DNA from: Fratercula arctica
Lineage: Eukaryota; Chordata; Aves; Charadriiformes; Alcidae
Assembly (NCBI GenBank): GCA_947846985.1
Contig: CANTUZ010000025.1
Span: 7,128,100 to 7,192,099 of the forward strand
Reading direction: 5' to 3'
Length of the DNA stretch: 64,000 nucleotides
Every line of letters begins with the position of its first letter. The first letter of the stretch is position 1. The notes beneath the pieces are model-generated. The model did no database searches and was not told the origin of the DNA. It worked only from the letters and a program-made list of their open reading frames with translations. The position numbers were made by a program, and so were the translations under genes. Of the stretch, positions 21,238-33,234 are shown one piece after another.

Positions 21238-23194
21238 ACTCTGCTAAGGCACATGGAAAATAAGGAGGTGATCGGTGACAGCCAACATGGCTTCACCAAG
21301 GGCAAGTCATGCCTGACAAATTTGATGGCATTCTATGATGGGGTTGCAGCACTGGTGGATAAGGGGAGAGCAACTGACGTCATCTACCTGGACTTGTGCA
21401 AAGTGTTTGATACTGTCCCACATGACATCCTGGTCTCTAAATTGGAAAGGCATGGATTTGATGGATGGACCACTCGGTGGATAAGGAACTGGCTAGATGG
21501 CCGCACTCAGAGGTTTGTGGTCAATGGCTCAATGTCCAAGTGGAAACCAGTGACGAGTGGCATTCCTCAGGGGTCAGTACTGGGACTGGTGCTGTTTAAC
21601 ATCTTTGTCGGTGACATGGACAGTGGGATTGAGTGCACCCTCAGCAAGTCTGATGATGACACCAAGCTGTGTGGCACGGTCAACACGCTGGAGGGAAGGG
21701 ATGCCATCCAGAGGGACCTGGACAGGCTTGAGAGGTGGGCCCATGCGAATCTCATGAAGTTCAACCAGGCCAAGTGCAAGGTCCTGCACTTGGGTCAGGG
21801 CAATCCCAAGCACAAATACAGGTTGGGCGGAGAATGGCTTGAGAGCAGCCCTGAGGAGAAGGACTTGGGGGTGCTGGTGGATGAGAAGCTCAGCATGAGC
21901 TGGCGATGTGTGCTTGCAGCCCAGAAAGCCAACAGCATCCTGGGCTGCATCAAAAGAAGCATGGCCAGCAGGTCGAGGGAGGTGATTCTGCCCCTCTACT
22001 CTGCTCTGGTGAGACCCCACCTGGAGTACTGTGTGCAGCTCTGGAGTCCTCAGCACAAGAAGGACATGGACCTGTTGGAACAGGTCCAGCGGAGGGCCAC
22101 GAAGATGATCAGAGGGCTGGAGCACCTCTGCTATGAGGACAGGCTGAGAGAGTTGGGGTTGTTCAGCCTGGAGAAGAGAAGGCTCTGGGGAGACCTTATA
22201 GCGGCCTTCCAGTACCTAAAGGGGGCCTACAGGAAGGATGGGGAGGGACTCTTTATGAGGGAATGTAGTGATAGGATGAGGGGTAATGGTTTCAAAATGA
22301 AAGAGGGGAGATTTAGATTGGATATTAGGAAGAAATTCTTTACTTGAGGGTGGTGAGGCACTGGAACAGCGTCCTAGGTTGAGCGACACAGGACTAATTT
22401 ATCTTCTAATGCTGGGGAAAACAACTCTTTTGGAAGACTGTAGTGTCTGAATTCGTGAAAATATTTACTTTATAGCCAGCTAGGCTATGTGGGATTCAAG
22501 GTCTCAGTGTTTTCAAGCCTTGCCAGGTACAGGGAGAAGGAGGAGCCAGGCCTGGGCATTTGACACAGGCTGGCCAACAGCATTATTTCATACCATGAAC
22601 GTCACATTCAATATAAATTAGAAAGTTTGCTGCATAGTTTCTCTCTCTTCCTTGATGGCTGTGATCCTGAGAACTTCTTGCCCCCGTGACGGACCCCGGA
22701 GGCCTTCCCTTCCTCCTGAAGACTTAGCACTCGCAGTGTCTGACATTTGCTGTCCACTGCTGGGAGTGCACAGTTTCCTACTGATAGAATTGGTTGAGTA
22801 TAATTCTTGTATATCTTATATTAGTATCAGGATTAATACTGGTTCTTTAGTATTATTGTTAATTATTTAGTTTTATCCTATTAAATCTATTTATATCTCA
22901 ACCCTCATTTTTCCTTGCTTTCCCCGATTCCCCTTCCTGGGTGGGGAGGAGTCATCGGGTGATAGAATGATTGTCTAAATGACAATAAATTGTTATGGGT
23001 TTTCTCAAACCATAACAAACAGGTTGCCCAGGGAGGTTGTGGATGCCCCATCCCTGGAAGTGTTCAAGACCAGGCTGGATGGAGCTTTGAGCAGCTTGGT
23101 CTAGTGGGAGGTGTCCCTGCCCGTGGCAGGGGGGTTGGAACTAGATGATCTTTAAGGTCCCTTCCAACCCAAACCATTCTATGATTCTATGATT
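21238..23194 (+). mobile_element. CR1 LINE, RT to 3' end, split by a solo LTR
   Basis: The open frame at 21253-22347 (364 codons) holds RT from [14 protein letters not shown] through [13 protein letters not shown] and a diverged catalytic box KSDDDTKL (family FADDTKL) to the C-terminal [20 protein letters not shown]. The 3' UTR is interrupted at 22370 by a solo LTR and resumes at 23018 with GGTTGCCCAGGGAGGTTG, ending in the ATTCTATGATTCTATGATT tail. Confidence 0.92.
22370..23017 (+). mobile_element. Solo LTR, ~650-base family, copy 2
   Basis: Flanked by a perfect 5-base target duplication AACAG (22365-22369 and 23018-23022) inside a CR1. It starts CGTCCTAGGTTGAGCGAC (family TGTCCTGGTTTGAGCGAC, so the first T has mutated) and ends CTCAAACCATAACA. 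It is almost identical to the inverted copy at 17662. Confidence 0.93.
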
Positions 23195-24171
23195 AAATTA
23201 ATCACCCTTTCAGGGTACATTGAATTCTGGTGTTTCTCAGTTGAAGAGAGTGGAGACCTGGTACCTTATGAATGCCTGCCCTGTGTTTATTAGTGTTTCT
23301 CATTTATTTTTACGCCCACCAAAAAGGATTAGTTTTCAGGGAAACTGCATTTTGCAAATTGAGGTGCAAAATACAATTACACTAACTCAGTGAAAGTCTA
23401 AACAGGGTAGCTGTGGAGCCACAAATTCTCATCCCCACATACATTGTGCAAAGGGGGAAAGAACCTGAGAAATATGAGTTAAGCACTCAAAGAAATGCAA
23501 TGTTAGATATCTTCTATGATGCACCAGCTAAAAGTAAAATAACAGCAAATCCCCACGCTTCCATTCTTCACACAGTTCAGGGAACAGAGAGTTGTAAACT
23601 CATACTAATAAAATCTTAACAATTCTGAAATCATAAAAAAACCCTGGGAGTTACAAGAAAGTGTAGATAAAACACTTAGGTACTATTTCCCAGAGAACCT
23701 GATGTGATTTATAAGAAGAATGCCTGGGTTTTGGATTCTCAGAGGATGTAAATTGGCATCCTTCCATTGTCTGACATTAGTACAATATCTGATTTACCAT
23801 AGCTGTTTGTCTGGACTGCTCTCCCAAGCACTTGCTTTCCTTGGACAGAAGTATTTCTTAATGGGTATGTTTTTTAATGCAAAGATAATAAATAACCTTG
23901 CAATATGAAGGAGTCATAGCAATGTACCAGTGATTTTCATGTTCTTAAAACTTTCCATGTCCAACAGCAGCAACACTCTTTGTTCCTCCAGTGAATTAAT
24001 TCTGTAGTAACTTAAAGCAAAGCAAAAACTTTACAGTCAGTGATGGAAATAAAGTAATAAATGAAAATATCTGAGATGAGAGTGGAACATATATAGAATC
24101 TGAACACGTGAATTAATTAAGCAACCTCCTGCCTTAAAAGACTGCACCCATGAATCCCTTAATACATTTAA
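23195..24171. other. No gene recognised
   Basis: AT-rich DNA between a CR1 tail and a nested LTR cluster. Only short frames; nothing I recognise. Confidence 0.55.
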
Positions 24172-24176
24172 GTGCC

Positions 24177-25751
24177 TGTATTGGGTGTATGTGGCAAGGT
24201 TTTGGTAGTGGTGGGGGACTGCAGGGGTGACCTCTATAAGAAGAGATAAGGGGCTGCCCTGTGCCAGAGACAGTTGATTACAGCTGCAGGCAAAAACTGA
24301 GCCTATCAGCAAAGTGAAAGAATCTGTGAAAGAATATTTAAGAAAGGGGAAAACGCTGCACAGCAGTATGAGGAAAAAAAGTGTGAGAAATAACCCTGTG
24401 AACACCAAGGTTAGAGAAGGAGAGGGAGGAGGTGCTCCAGGAGCCAGAGCAGATATTCTCTTGAAGCCTGTGGAAGAGACCAAGGTGGAAGAGGTATTTC
24501 CCTGCAGCCCATGGAGAGGACCACACCAGAGCAGATATCCACAGTGCAGCCTGTGGAGGACCCCACGCTGGAGCAGGTGGATTTTTCCCAATTGACCAAA
24601 GCGATATCCCATACCATATGACATCATGCTCAGCAATAAAAGATGTGGGGAAAGAAGGTGGAAGGGGGACATTTGGAGTTATGGCATCTGTCTTCCTGTC
24701 CTGGTTTGAGGTAAAACAGAACCAAACTTCTGTTCAGTAATTTTACTTCTTAGCTAGGCCTCTTCTAACTCTCTGAAATTAACAGCATGTTGTGCAGAAA
24801 ACTGTTCGTTCTCAGAGTGATAAGACCAATGTTTACAGTTAGTGCCAAGGAATGGTATGCAGAGAGGCTCTTGCTTATACTTGTTGCTATAACAACCAAG
24901 GTCAGCTAATTTCATTATTTGCCCCATTGGAGGGTTGGAAGCGGAAAAGCGTAGAGGGGTCGCACCTGCAGGGAGGAGCGGACAGGACAGGTGACCCAAA
25001 ATTGACCAACAGGGGTATTCCATCCCATCTGCCCCGTGCTCAGTATAAAAGCTGAGGGATCAAAGGGTCAGTCTCTTTCTTCAATGGCTGATGTCCAAGG
25101 AGGACTTTGTCTGTTCACCTGCCTTTGATCCCAATCCATGTGTTCCTGACTCCATCTGTGGAATCCAGTTCCCACCCATCGCTGAGTCCAGTCTGGGACT
25201 TCCCCAGTGCCTGCTGGTGATGTCATCCTGGGAGCTTGATAGGGTTTTGTATGCACTGTATCTATTTCATTATTTCCTTTTTATTTTATTATTAATATTT
25301 CATTAAAGTAGTTTAGTTTCTTCTAAACTCATAAATCTCTTTATCTCTCCTCCTCCTCTCCATGTGCAAGAGGTGGGGGGAGAGCATCTGTTGCTGGCCA
25401 TTGGCCGATTTGGCCAAAACCACAACACTTCCCAAGTAACTGTTACACATCATGAAGCCCTGCTTTCCTGGAAATGGCTAAACATCCGCCTGCCAATGGG
25501 AAGTAGTGAATTAATTCCTTATTTTGCTTTGCTTGCACGCGCAACTTTTGCTTTCCCTATTAAACTGTCTTTATCTCAACCCATGAGTTTTTGCACTCTT
25601 ACCCTTCTGATTCTCTTCCCCATCCCTCTGTGGGGGAGTGATCAAAGGGCTATGTGGTGTAGCTGCCTACCAGGGTTAAACCACAACAGGAAGGGGAGTG
25701 AGACAGCAACTGGGCGGACATCTGGCAGCCAGCCAAGATCAATCCACCACA
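24177..25751 (+). mobile_element. Triple-nested LTR cluster
   Basis: Outer LTR: start TGTATTGGGTGTATGTGGCAAGG at 24177 with its end CAATCCACCACA at 25751, flanked by GTGCC and GTGTC (4 of 5). Middle LTR: 3' part of the 51204-type family, from about 24570 to 25688. Inner LTR: 24697-25427 with a perfect duplication. The 5' part of the middle LTR is missing, and both families share a GGAGCAGGTGGAT segment, so that joint may be a recombination. Confidence 0.75.
24697..25427 (+). mobile_element. Solo LTR, ~730-base family, plus copy
   Basis: Starts TGTCCTGGTTTGAGG, ends CCAAAACCACAACA, flanked by a perfect CTTCC duplication (24692-24696, 25428-25432). It has a TATA box (CAGTATAAAAGCTGAGGG near 25045) and is nested in a 51204-type LTR. 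Nearly identical to the inverted copy at 28470. Confidence 0.93.
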
Positions 25752-25756
25752 GTGTC

Positions 25757-26094
25757 ATTCACTCTATTTTTGTCCTAGAAGCCCAACTTCGATTAATCTT
25801 TTGAATTGTTACTTATGATAAATACTAGAGGTAATTATTCAAAATAAGAATTGACCAACAGCTCCTTTTATCCATCATTCATGGTTTAGAAGTGTTGCCT
25901 GTTTCTCTGGAGGTTATCTGTCAACCACAGATAGCACTTCCAATCTCTTTTATGTACACAGCTGCACTTTAGACAGAGTTCTAAAGAACTGTGTATGGCT
26001 GTATATAGCACCTATAGACACCCAGAGATATATATACGTATTTTCCTGAGATGAGGCAGCCTCCAGAACTCCGGATTATATAAGGCAGGTAAAG
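25757..26094. other. No gene recognised
   Basis: Short AT-rich stretch between LTR pieces with nothing recognisable. Confidence 0.5.
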
Positions 26095-26274
26095 TGGGTT
26101 TATGTGGCAAGGTTTTGGTAGCGGTGGGGAGCTGCAGGGGTGGCTTCTGTGAGAAGACAGCAGAAGCTGCCCCCATGTCTGACAGGGCCAGTTCCAGATG
26201 ACTCTAAGAAGGACCTGCCACTGCACAAAGCTGAGCTAATCAGTGATGTTGGTAGTGCCTGTGTGGTAACATAT
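26095..26274 (+). mobile_element. 5' fragment of the 24177-type LTR
   Basis: Matches the beginning of the LTR at 24177 and 62690 (GTTTATGTGGCAAGGTTTTG, then the GGGGAGCTGCAGGGGTGGCTTC type segment), truncated at both ends. Confidence 0.75.
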
Positions 26275-26389
26275 TGTCATGGTTTAACTCCAGCCGACAA
26301 CTAAGACCACACAGCCATTCACTCACTCCCCCCCCCCAGGATAGGGAGAAGAGGGACAAAAAGGGGAAAAAAACCCAAAACAAACAAAC
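26275..26389 (-). mobile_element. LTR end fragment, minus orientation
   Basis: Begins TGTCATGGTTTAACTCCAGC and continues into a segment with ACTCACTCCCCCC, the reverse of the 3' ends at 13275-13374 and 51730-51835. Cut off at about 26389 by CR1 sequence. Confidence 0.6.
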
Positions 26390-26945
26390 AGCACTCCAGT
26401 CGTGGTTCATTCCACCACGTTTCAGTGATAGCAATTAGATTGTAGCTTTCTAGCTGCACAGCTGGCTTCCAGCTCCTCCTGTTTGTTACCCATGCTGTTT
26501 GCATTGGTATAGAGGCACTTCAGCTGGGCTATTGACCATGTTACCTTTTTAGAGGAACAAGCCCTAATTCCTTTGAGGTGTTTCACAGGTGTTTCCCTGT
26601 TGGTTCGTAATATATCAGCAGCCCCTGGCTCTTCTCTGTTGCTCAAAACTCCATCCCCTTCCCCCACTAAATCTACTTTAAAGCTCTCCTTATAAGTCTG
26701 CCCAGCTTATTGGCAAAGACCCTCTTGCCCCGCTTGGTCAGGTGAATCCCATCAGCTCCCAACAGGCCTGGCTTCTCAAAGGTAGATCCGTGATCATAGA
26801 AGCCAAAACCTTGAGTATGGCACCAGTCACGCAGCTAGGCATTCACCTGTTCAACTCTTGGCTGAGCTCCTCTGGTTGAGGACTCCTCACATGTACGTAA
26901 TGTGGGTGACTGTTGTCAAATATCAAACCCCTGTCAAAGTGAAAA
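26390..26945 (-). mobile_element. CR1 LINE fragment, ORF1 end and endonuclease start
   Basis: The minus strand carries the endonuclease start LKCLYTNANSMGNKQEEL, followed by IAITETWWNE in another frame. Further upstream on that strand (26700-26900) is the ORF1 C-terminal region also found at 36120-36330 in the near-complete copy. Both ends truncated. Confidence 0.85.
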
Positions 26946-28038
26946 CATTGGGCCTTTGGCTTGCTCAGCATCTCCTGCATCATGCTGAACGCTCTTGATC
27001 AACACAGTAAGCAGTTGTATGAACTCAGTATCTTGCTGGGAACAGCACCTCGGCAATGTATATGTTTGGGTACCCTGAAAGCTAGTGTGATAGAAAGGAA
27101 AAGCCAAATGACATAGCAAATGGGAACTTTGAAACAAAACAAAGAAAAACATTAAGACTAGCTCTTTTGCTGACAGCTTTAATGCTGCTGTGAAGCTGTA
27201 CTCGTGTATTATAGCACAGAGCTATACATTACAAACACCAGAAAATGCTACTTGGCAGAACACACAGTTCTGTTTATTCATGGATTATTTTTTTTACACA
27301 TTATCCATGGTGATACTGTCTCAGAAGTTGATCCTTTGCCTACTTATCCTTTTCCTGAGGCATTTCTAAATTGCTATGGTGTAAGGAAGATGAAAATCAG
27401 GCCTTCAGGGTATGTAATACAGGTTAGTTTGTGGTGTAAATGCTTGCCTTTTACCTAGAAATTCCATAGGGTTTCTCATTATAAGCAAATTGCAACCCAG
27501 TGCTCATCCAACAATTCCTATTGATATTCTGATGTATTTCTTATTTTCTAGTGACACCTATTCAGTTTTTTGTATTCAGGAGAATGAAAATGTTGCTTTT
27601 CAAATTATATATATTTCTGTCACATTTACAGGCCCTGGAGTCTAAATGGATCAAAATTCCATTGTGTGAGATGTTACACATAATAAGTTATAGTCTCAGT
27701 CCCAAAGGGTTTACAGTCTAAGTTTCCAATGCAGACAAAGTGGGGAGAGAGAGCCATTGGGGAACATTTTCAAATGTCCTACATTCAACAATGACTTAGG
27801 AGGCTAAAGCTCCTAAGGCAACAGACTTCAGATTCTTTGTCACTTTTACATTTACAACTCATTGTATATATGCCCCACCCAAATCATGTCAAATGTCAGA
27901 GTATCAGCTATCAGAAACCCAAGCCATAAAATCCATAAAATGCCCTAAAGGATTTTAAAACTACTTTAAATGTTACCGTAGTAGACAGTGTGTCTATTTC
28001 ATTGCCACATTGTAACCCAAGTATTTTGTTAGTCCTCT
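26946..28038. other. No gene recognised
   Basis: AT-rich, short frames only; no repeat boundary recognised. Confidence 0.5.
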
Positions 28039-28310
28039 TGTTGTCCCAAAGTGGGGTCGTTTACCCAGAGTGCAAGACACCAATATACACACAGAGTAGA
28101 GGTGTTTATTGAAATCATTTCTGCAGAGAGGGATGCTAGGTGGTAATCCACAAAGCTAGCACACCGGCCTACAAACTCCTCGTAATATTTATACGGTTCA
28201 AAACACAGAAACACACACCCATAATTATAATTATTGGTTAGTACCTTATCTTAATTTCTATTGGTTAGTACAGTCTCTCACTTTCTGTGAGAGAGTCTTT
28301 GGCAGGGATG
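28039..28310 (-). mobile_element. Partial LTR, TGTTGTCCCAAA family, copy 1
   Basis: Starts TGTTGTCCCAAAGTGGGGTC and contains the reverse complement of a poly(A) signal near 28110 (GTTTATTG). It matches the start of the fuller copy at 29723. The other end is unclear; I place it near 28310. Confidence 0.6.
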
Positions 28311-28469
28311 GAAATTGTTACTTAGACCTTTCATTTGGGGAGGAATCTATTTTTTTTTATTGGATTCCAGGAGTGCAAGTGTAAATTTGACTACTTAAAG
28401 AGTACTATGACCTGAAATAGATCTATTCTGTTTTTTCAATTTACAAAACACGATACTTGGCTGATTTAT

Positions 28470-29196
28470 TGTCGTGGTTTTGGCCAAATCGGCCAATGGC
28501 CAGCAACAGATGCTCTCCCCCCACCTCTTGCACATGGAGAGGAGGAGGAGAGATAAAGTGAGTTACGAGTTTAGAAGAAACTAAACTAATGAAATATTAA
28601 TAATAAAATAAAAAGGAAAATAATGAAATAGATACAGTATATACAAAACCCTATCAAGCTCCCAGGATGACATCACCAGCAGGCACTGGGGAAGTCCCAG
28701 ACTGGACTCAGCGATGGGTGGGAACTGGATTCCACAGATGGAGTCAGGAACACATGGATTGGGATCAAAGGCAGGTGAACAGACAAAGTCCTCCTTGGAC
28801 ATCAGCCATTGAAGAAAGAGACTGACCCTTTGATCCCTCAGCTTTTATACTGAGCATGAGGCAGATGGGATGGAATACCCCTGTTGGTCAATTTTGGGTC
28901 ACCTGTCCTGTCCGCTCCTCCCTGCAGGTGCGACCCCTCTATGCTTTTCCGCTTCCAACCCTCCAATGGGGCAAATAATGAAATTAGCTGACCTTGGTTG
29001 TTATAGCAACAAGTATAAGCAAGAGCCTCTCTGCATACCATTCCTTGGCACTAACTGTAAACATTGGTCTTATCACTCTGAGAACGAACAGTTTTCTGCA
29101 CAACATGCTGTTAATTTCAGAGAGTTAGAAGAGGCCTAGCTAAGAAGTAAAATTACTGAACAGAAGTTTGGTTCTGTTTTACCTCAAACCAGGACA
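28470..29196 (-). mobile_element. Solo LTR, ~730-base family, minus copy
   Basis: Flanked by a perfect TTTAT duplication (28465-28469, 29197-29201). It is the reverse of the LTR at 24697 with very few differences, so the two form a long inverted repeat with about 3 kb between them. Confidence 0.93.
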
Positions 29197-29201
29197 TTTA
29201 T

Positions 29202-29722
29202 ACTGAAAAGAAGACAAGTCAGCTTCAGGATCATGTACCGCAGTGGCAGGCATTTTTAAAGTTGCCTTTCTTTAAGGAAGTTCCTTCCAAGCTTTCATCC
29301 AATTTAAGTGTCTAATGCTAGCAAGTGCTTAGCTTGGCCTGTTGAATCATTGTACTTACCACTGGATACTTACCACTGGAATGTGAATGTAATTCTGGCT
29401 GAACCAGAAGACTTAAGTCTTCTAATTTAAAATCTGCTTTACCTTGTAGAAAAGAGAGACTTGAATTATTTTTCATTCATCCATAGTCATCTTTAAAATA
29501 GTCTGACATTTCATTTTCCTTTAATTAAGTCTCTCTCTGTCACACACCAAGCTCTTTCACTGATGCCACAAATTCTAATTGGCCTTTTTCAGGGGAAACC
29601 ACACACACATGGAATTCTTTGTCTTCCACTTTAGAACAAGCAGCGCTGGATTTTTCTGCATTTCTGTGATTTGAGAGAAGCACAAAAGGATTCTCTGGGA
29701 GACGTTAGATGTCTCATTCCCC
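29202..29722. other. No gene recognised
   Basis: Host-like AT-rich sequence between two LTRs. Confidence 0.5.
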
Positions 29723-30372
29723 TGTTGTCCCAAATCTGGGTTCTTTACCCTGTGTGCAAGCCAATAACACACAGAGCAGAGGTATTTCCAAGTTTATTCC
29801 ATTAATGCGCAGAAATGGGGTGCTCGTCCCAAGGGAGCACACCTTAGTTTCAAAAATTTCCCTTTTTATACACTAATTGTTACATATTCTAACAATTAAT
29901 GCATATTCATTGTTATTCTCTTTAATAATTGGTCAAGGTTTCTTCGCTTCCTATGTAAATTAGTACACAGGCTCTGTCTTCTTCGTCCATTGTTCTCTTT
30001 TAAGTAGGTGGTATCATTTGGGTAGGTGGTCAATGAGTCGGTGGTCGCGATCTCCCCCTGCTGAAATTACCTTTTACCTACTCCTCCTCTAATCTTGGCA
30101 GTTCCAGGTGGTTTTCTCAGTTTACTGACCAGGCCTACAGTTCATCATTCTCTTGACAGAAATGTCCTGCTTATTAACAAAGCTACATTGTCTAGTAGTT
30201 AGTTGCTTAATTCAATCTTAGATGAATTATGTCTACTTACTATTTCTCTATAATTAATGAAGTATGGTTGGGGCTGTATAAATGACTTTTAGCAGCAGTG
30301 GCAGGTTCCCTTGGTGGCTTTGATTACATGTTACATTTCATTTTTCTAGTTAATATCAATTTTACTACAACA
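29723..30372 (-). mobile_element. Solo LTR, TGTTGTCCCAAA family, copy 2
   Basis: About 650 bases from TGTTGTCCCAAATCTGGG to TTTACTACAACA. On the minus strand a TATA-like GTGTATAAAAAGG (near 29870) and an AATAAA (near 29790) sit in LTR order. The flanking CCCC on both sides may be a target duplication but is too simple to be sure. Confidence 0.7.
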
Positions 30373-30432
30373 CCCCTATTCTGGAAGGATCTGTCAGATG
30401 GCTGACTGATCAGCTCCTCAAGGGCTGGCCAC

Positions 30433-30917
30433 TGTGGTAGTAAAATTATTAATATTTATGATTTGAGAGGTCTGACTAAGAAGTTTATCCTAACTAAAAG
30501 AACATTCCTTTTGATTAAAAACTAACAGTCTCTGATTGTTTTCAACTCCACTCTTCTGAGCTAAGATAATACTGTCACTTCTATAGGCTCCTCCAAGAGC
30601 CATCTCTCCTTATTGTCACATTATTTGCCGTTTGATTTGGCAGTTAGCAAGCTACTTAAGGAGTCCATCCCTCCCAGGGATGGATATCTGGCTTTGTTAA
30701 CATTAAAACGATTGTTTTCCACACCTCTTCCTTTGTTTTTCTGAAACAGTATATAGGCTGGGTCTCTGCAATCAATTGGCAGAGAACAGGGGAGCAGAGG
30801 GGGAAATGCTGTCTGAATGTTCTCTCTCTATGATCATAGTTAATAAATCTTCTCTATGATGTGTCCGAAATTGTACTTGTGTTATTATACACTTGGGAGT
30901 CCCCAGATTCTCTGACA
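30433..30917 (+). mobile_element. LTR-like element, family unknown
   Basis: Begins TGTGGTAG and ends TCTGACA, with a TATA-like AGTATATAGGC near 30750 and AATAAATC near 30841, in the order U3-R-U5. I found no matching target duplication and no second copy, so boundaries are tentative. Confidence 0.4.
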
Positions 30918-31571
30918 CTGCTAACCAAGCTGTGAGACCACTTTGAGCAGTTGCACTAGCTGAGAAAACAACATGGCCATGCTGGCAATGTATTATTCAG
31001 AATAAAACCTAAACTTCTGAGAAACTATTCTTAGTAGAATAGATACATTAGCACATCCTTCAGATCTGTCAGGAAGACGATAGAGTGTATAATAAAAAGA
31101 GACAAGTCAAAGGTACAAAACTTCTTTTTGGGAACTAAGGCCTCCTCCAACTGGAATTAGTGATAAAATCAGAATAAAGTTGCTTGCACTTGCAGGGCTC
31201 AGAAGAATACTGCATATACATTACATTGCCGTTAAATATAAAATGTAATTTGAAATATACAAAAATATATTAAAATATGGTTCTTTCATACCTTATAAAG
31301 GTTCATGCCTTTAAATGTAAATTAATATTAAACACAGAGTTAAGCAACATTTTTAGGCAGGCTTTTGAATGATTTCCTGGGTTCCGCACTGCTCTGCTCC
31401 TGCACTCCAAGGCTGATCACTAAAAGGCAGTACAAGCAGCGCAAGGACAGACTGACAGGCACATATTTTGTGTCTCATGCTGAAGATCCCAGTGAACGTT
31501 ATGTCTGTTGGACTGTCTTTTCAGACAATCAGCATCTCTCACTTCTGCAAATGTTGCTGATCCAGGTCTTA
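30918..31571. other. No gene recognised
   Basis: AT-rich, short frames only, up to the start of a CR1. Confidence 0.5.
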
Positions 31572-32955
31572 ACATTACATGGAGAAGGCTGAGGTACTGA
31601 ATGACTTGTTTGCCTCAGTCTTCACCAGCAAGTGCTCTAGCCACGTCATCCAATTCACAGAATACAAAGGTAGGGACTGTGAGACTGCCCACCATAGCAG
31701 AAGATCAGATTTGAGACCATCTAAGGAACCTGACTGTGCACAAGTCCATGGGACCTGATGAGATGCATCCAAGGGTTCTGAGGGAACTGGCAGATGAAGT
31801 TGCTAAGCCACTATCTATCATACTTGGAATATCGTGGCAGACTGGTGAAGTTCCCATGGACTGGAAAAGGGGAAACATTACCCCCATTTTCAAAAAGGGA
31901 AAAAAGGAAAACCCAGGGAACTACAGGCTGGTTAGTCTCACCTCTGTGCCTGGCAAGATCATGGAGCAGATCCTCCTGGAAACTCTGCTAAGGCACATGG
32001 AAAATAAGGAGGTGATTGGTGACAGCCAACATGGCTTCACTAAGGGCAAATCATGTCTGACAAACTTGTTGGCCTTCTACGATGGGGTTACAGCATTGGT
32101 GGATAAGGGAAGAGCAACTGACATCATCTACCTGGAGGGGCATGGATTTGATGGATGGACCACTCAGTGGATAAGGAACTGGCTAGATGGCCGCACTCAA
32201 AGGGTTGCGGTCAACAGCTCAATGCCCAAGTGGCGACCAGTGACGAGTGGCATTCCTCAGGGGTCAGTACTGGGACCAGTGCTGTTTAACAGCTTTGCTG
32301 CTGACATGGACAGTGGGATTGAGTGCACCCTCAGCAACTGTGCTGATGACAGCGAGGTATGTGGTGTGGTCAACACACTGGAGGGAAGGGATGCCATCCA
32401 GAGGGACCTGGACAGGCTGGAGAGGTGGGGCCGTGCAAACCTCATGAAGTTCAACCAGGCCAAGTGCAAGGTCCTGTGTCTGGGTCATGACAATCCCAAG
32501 CCCAAATATAGGCTGGGCAGAGAATGGCTTGAGAGCAGCCCTGAGGAGAAGGACTTGGGGGTGTTGGTGGATGAGAAGCTCAACATGACCCAGCAATGTG
32601 CACTTGCAGCCCAGAAAGTCAACCATATCCAGGATACAGTTGACTTTCTGAGCTGCATCAAAAGAAATGTGGCCAGCAGGTCGCTTCTCAGGGAGTGGAG
32701 CGATAAGACAAGGGGTAACGGTTTTAAACTTAAAGAGGGGAGATTTAGATTAGATATTAGGAAGAAAGTCTTTGCTGCCAGGGTGGTGAGACACTGGAAT
32801 GGGTTGCCCAGAGAAGTTGCGAATGCCTCATTCCTGGAAGTGTTCAAGGCCAGGCTGGATGAGGCTTTGAGCAACCTGGTCTAGTAGAAGGGGGTTTGGA
32901 ACTAGGTGATCTTTAAGGTCCCTTCCAACCCAAACCATTCTATGATTTTGTGATG
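31572..32955 (+). mobile_element. CR1 LINE fragment with internal deletions
   Basis: An open frame of 382 codons (31736-32884) runs from [15 protein letters not shown] through RT ([29 protein letters not shown]) with a decayed catalytic box (CADDSEV). It is shortened in two places: around 32135 ([10 protein letters not shown], dozens of bases missing) and near 32630-32680, where most of the C-terminal block is lost. It ends at the CR1 tail near 32955, tail to tail with the next CR1. Confidence 0.9.
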
Positions 32956-33234
32956 TTATGGAGCAAGAAGACATGGCATGGAAATACATTTCTATAGGAA
33001 ATCCTCCAGTGGGGCTACATTATAGAGCCATAGTAAATAGAGTGGAATGGGAACCTCTAGAGATCATCTAGTCCAACTCCCCTGCTAAAGCAGGATTGCC
33101 TAGAGCACATTACTCAGGACTGCATCCAGGCGGGTCTTGAAAGTCTCCAGAGAAGGGGACTCCACAACCTCCCTGGGCAGCCTGTTCCAGTGCTCTGCCA
33201 CCCTCACCGTAAAGCAGTTTTTTCTCATATTTGA

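Noticed and set aside
24754..29139. Repeated 89-, 67- and 71-73-codon frames
   Set aside because: They are inside the inverted ~730-base LTR pair and simply mirror each other.
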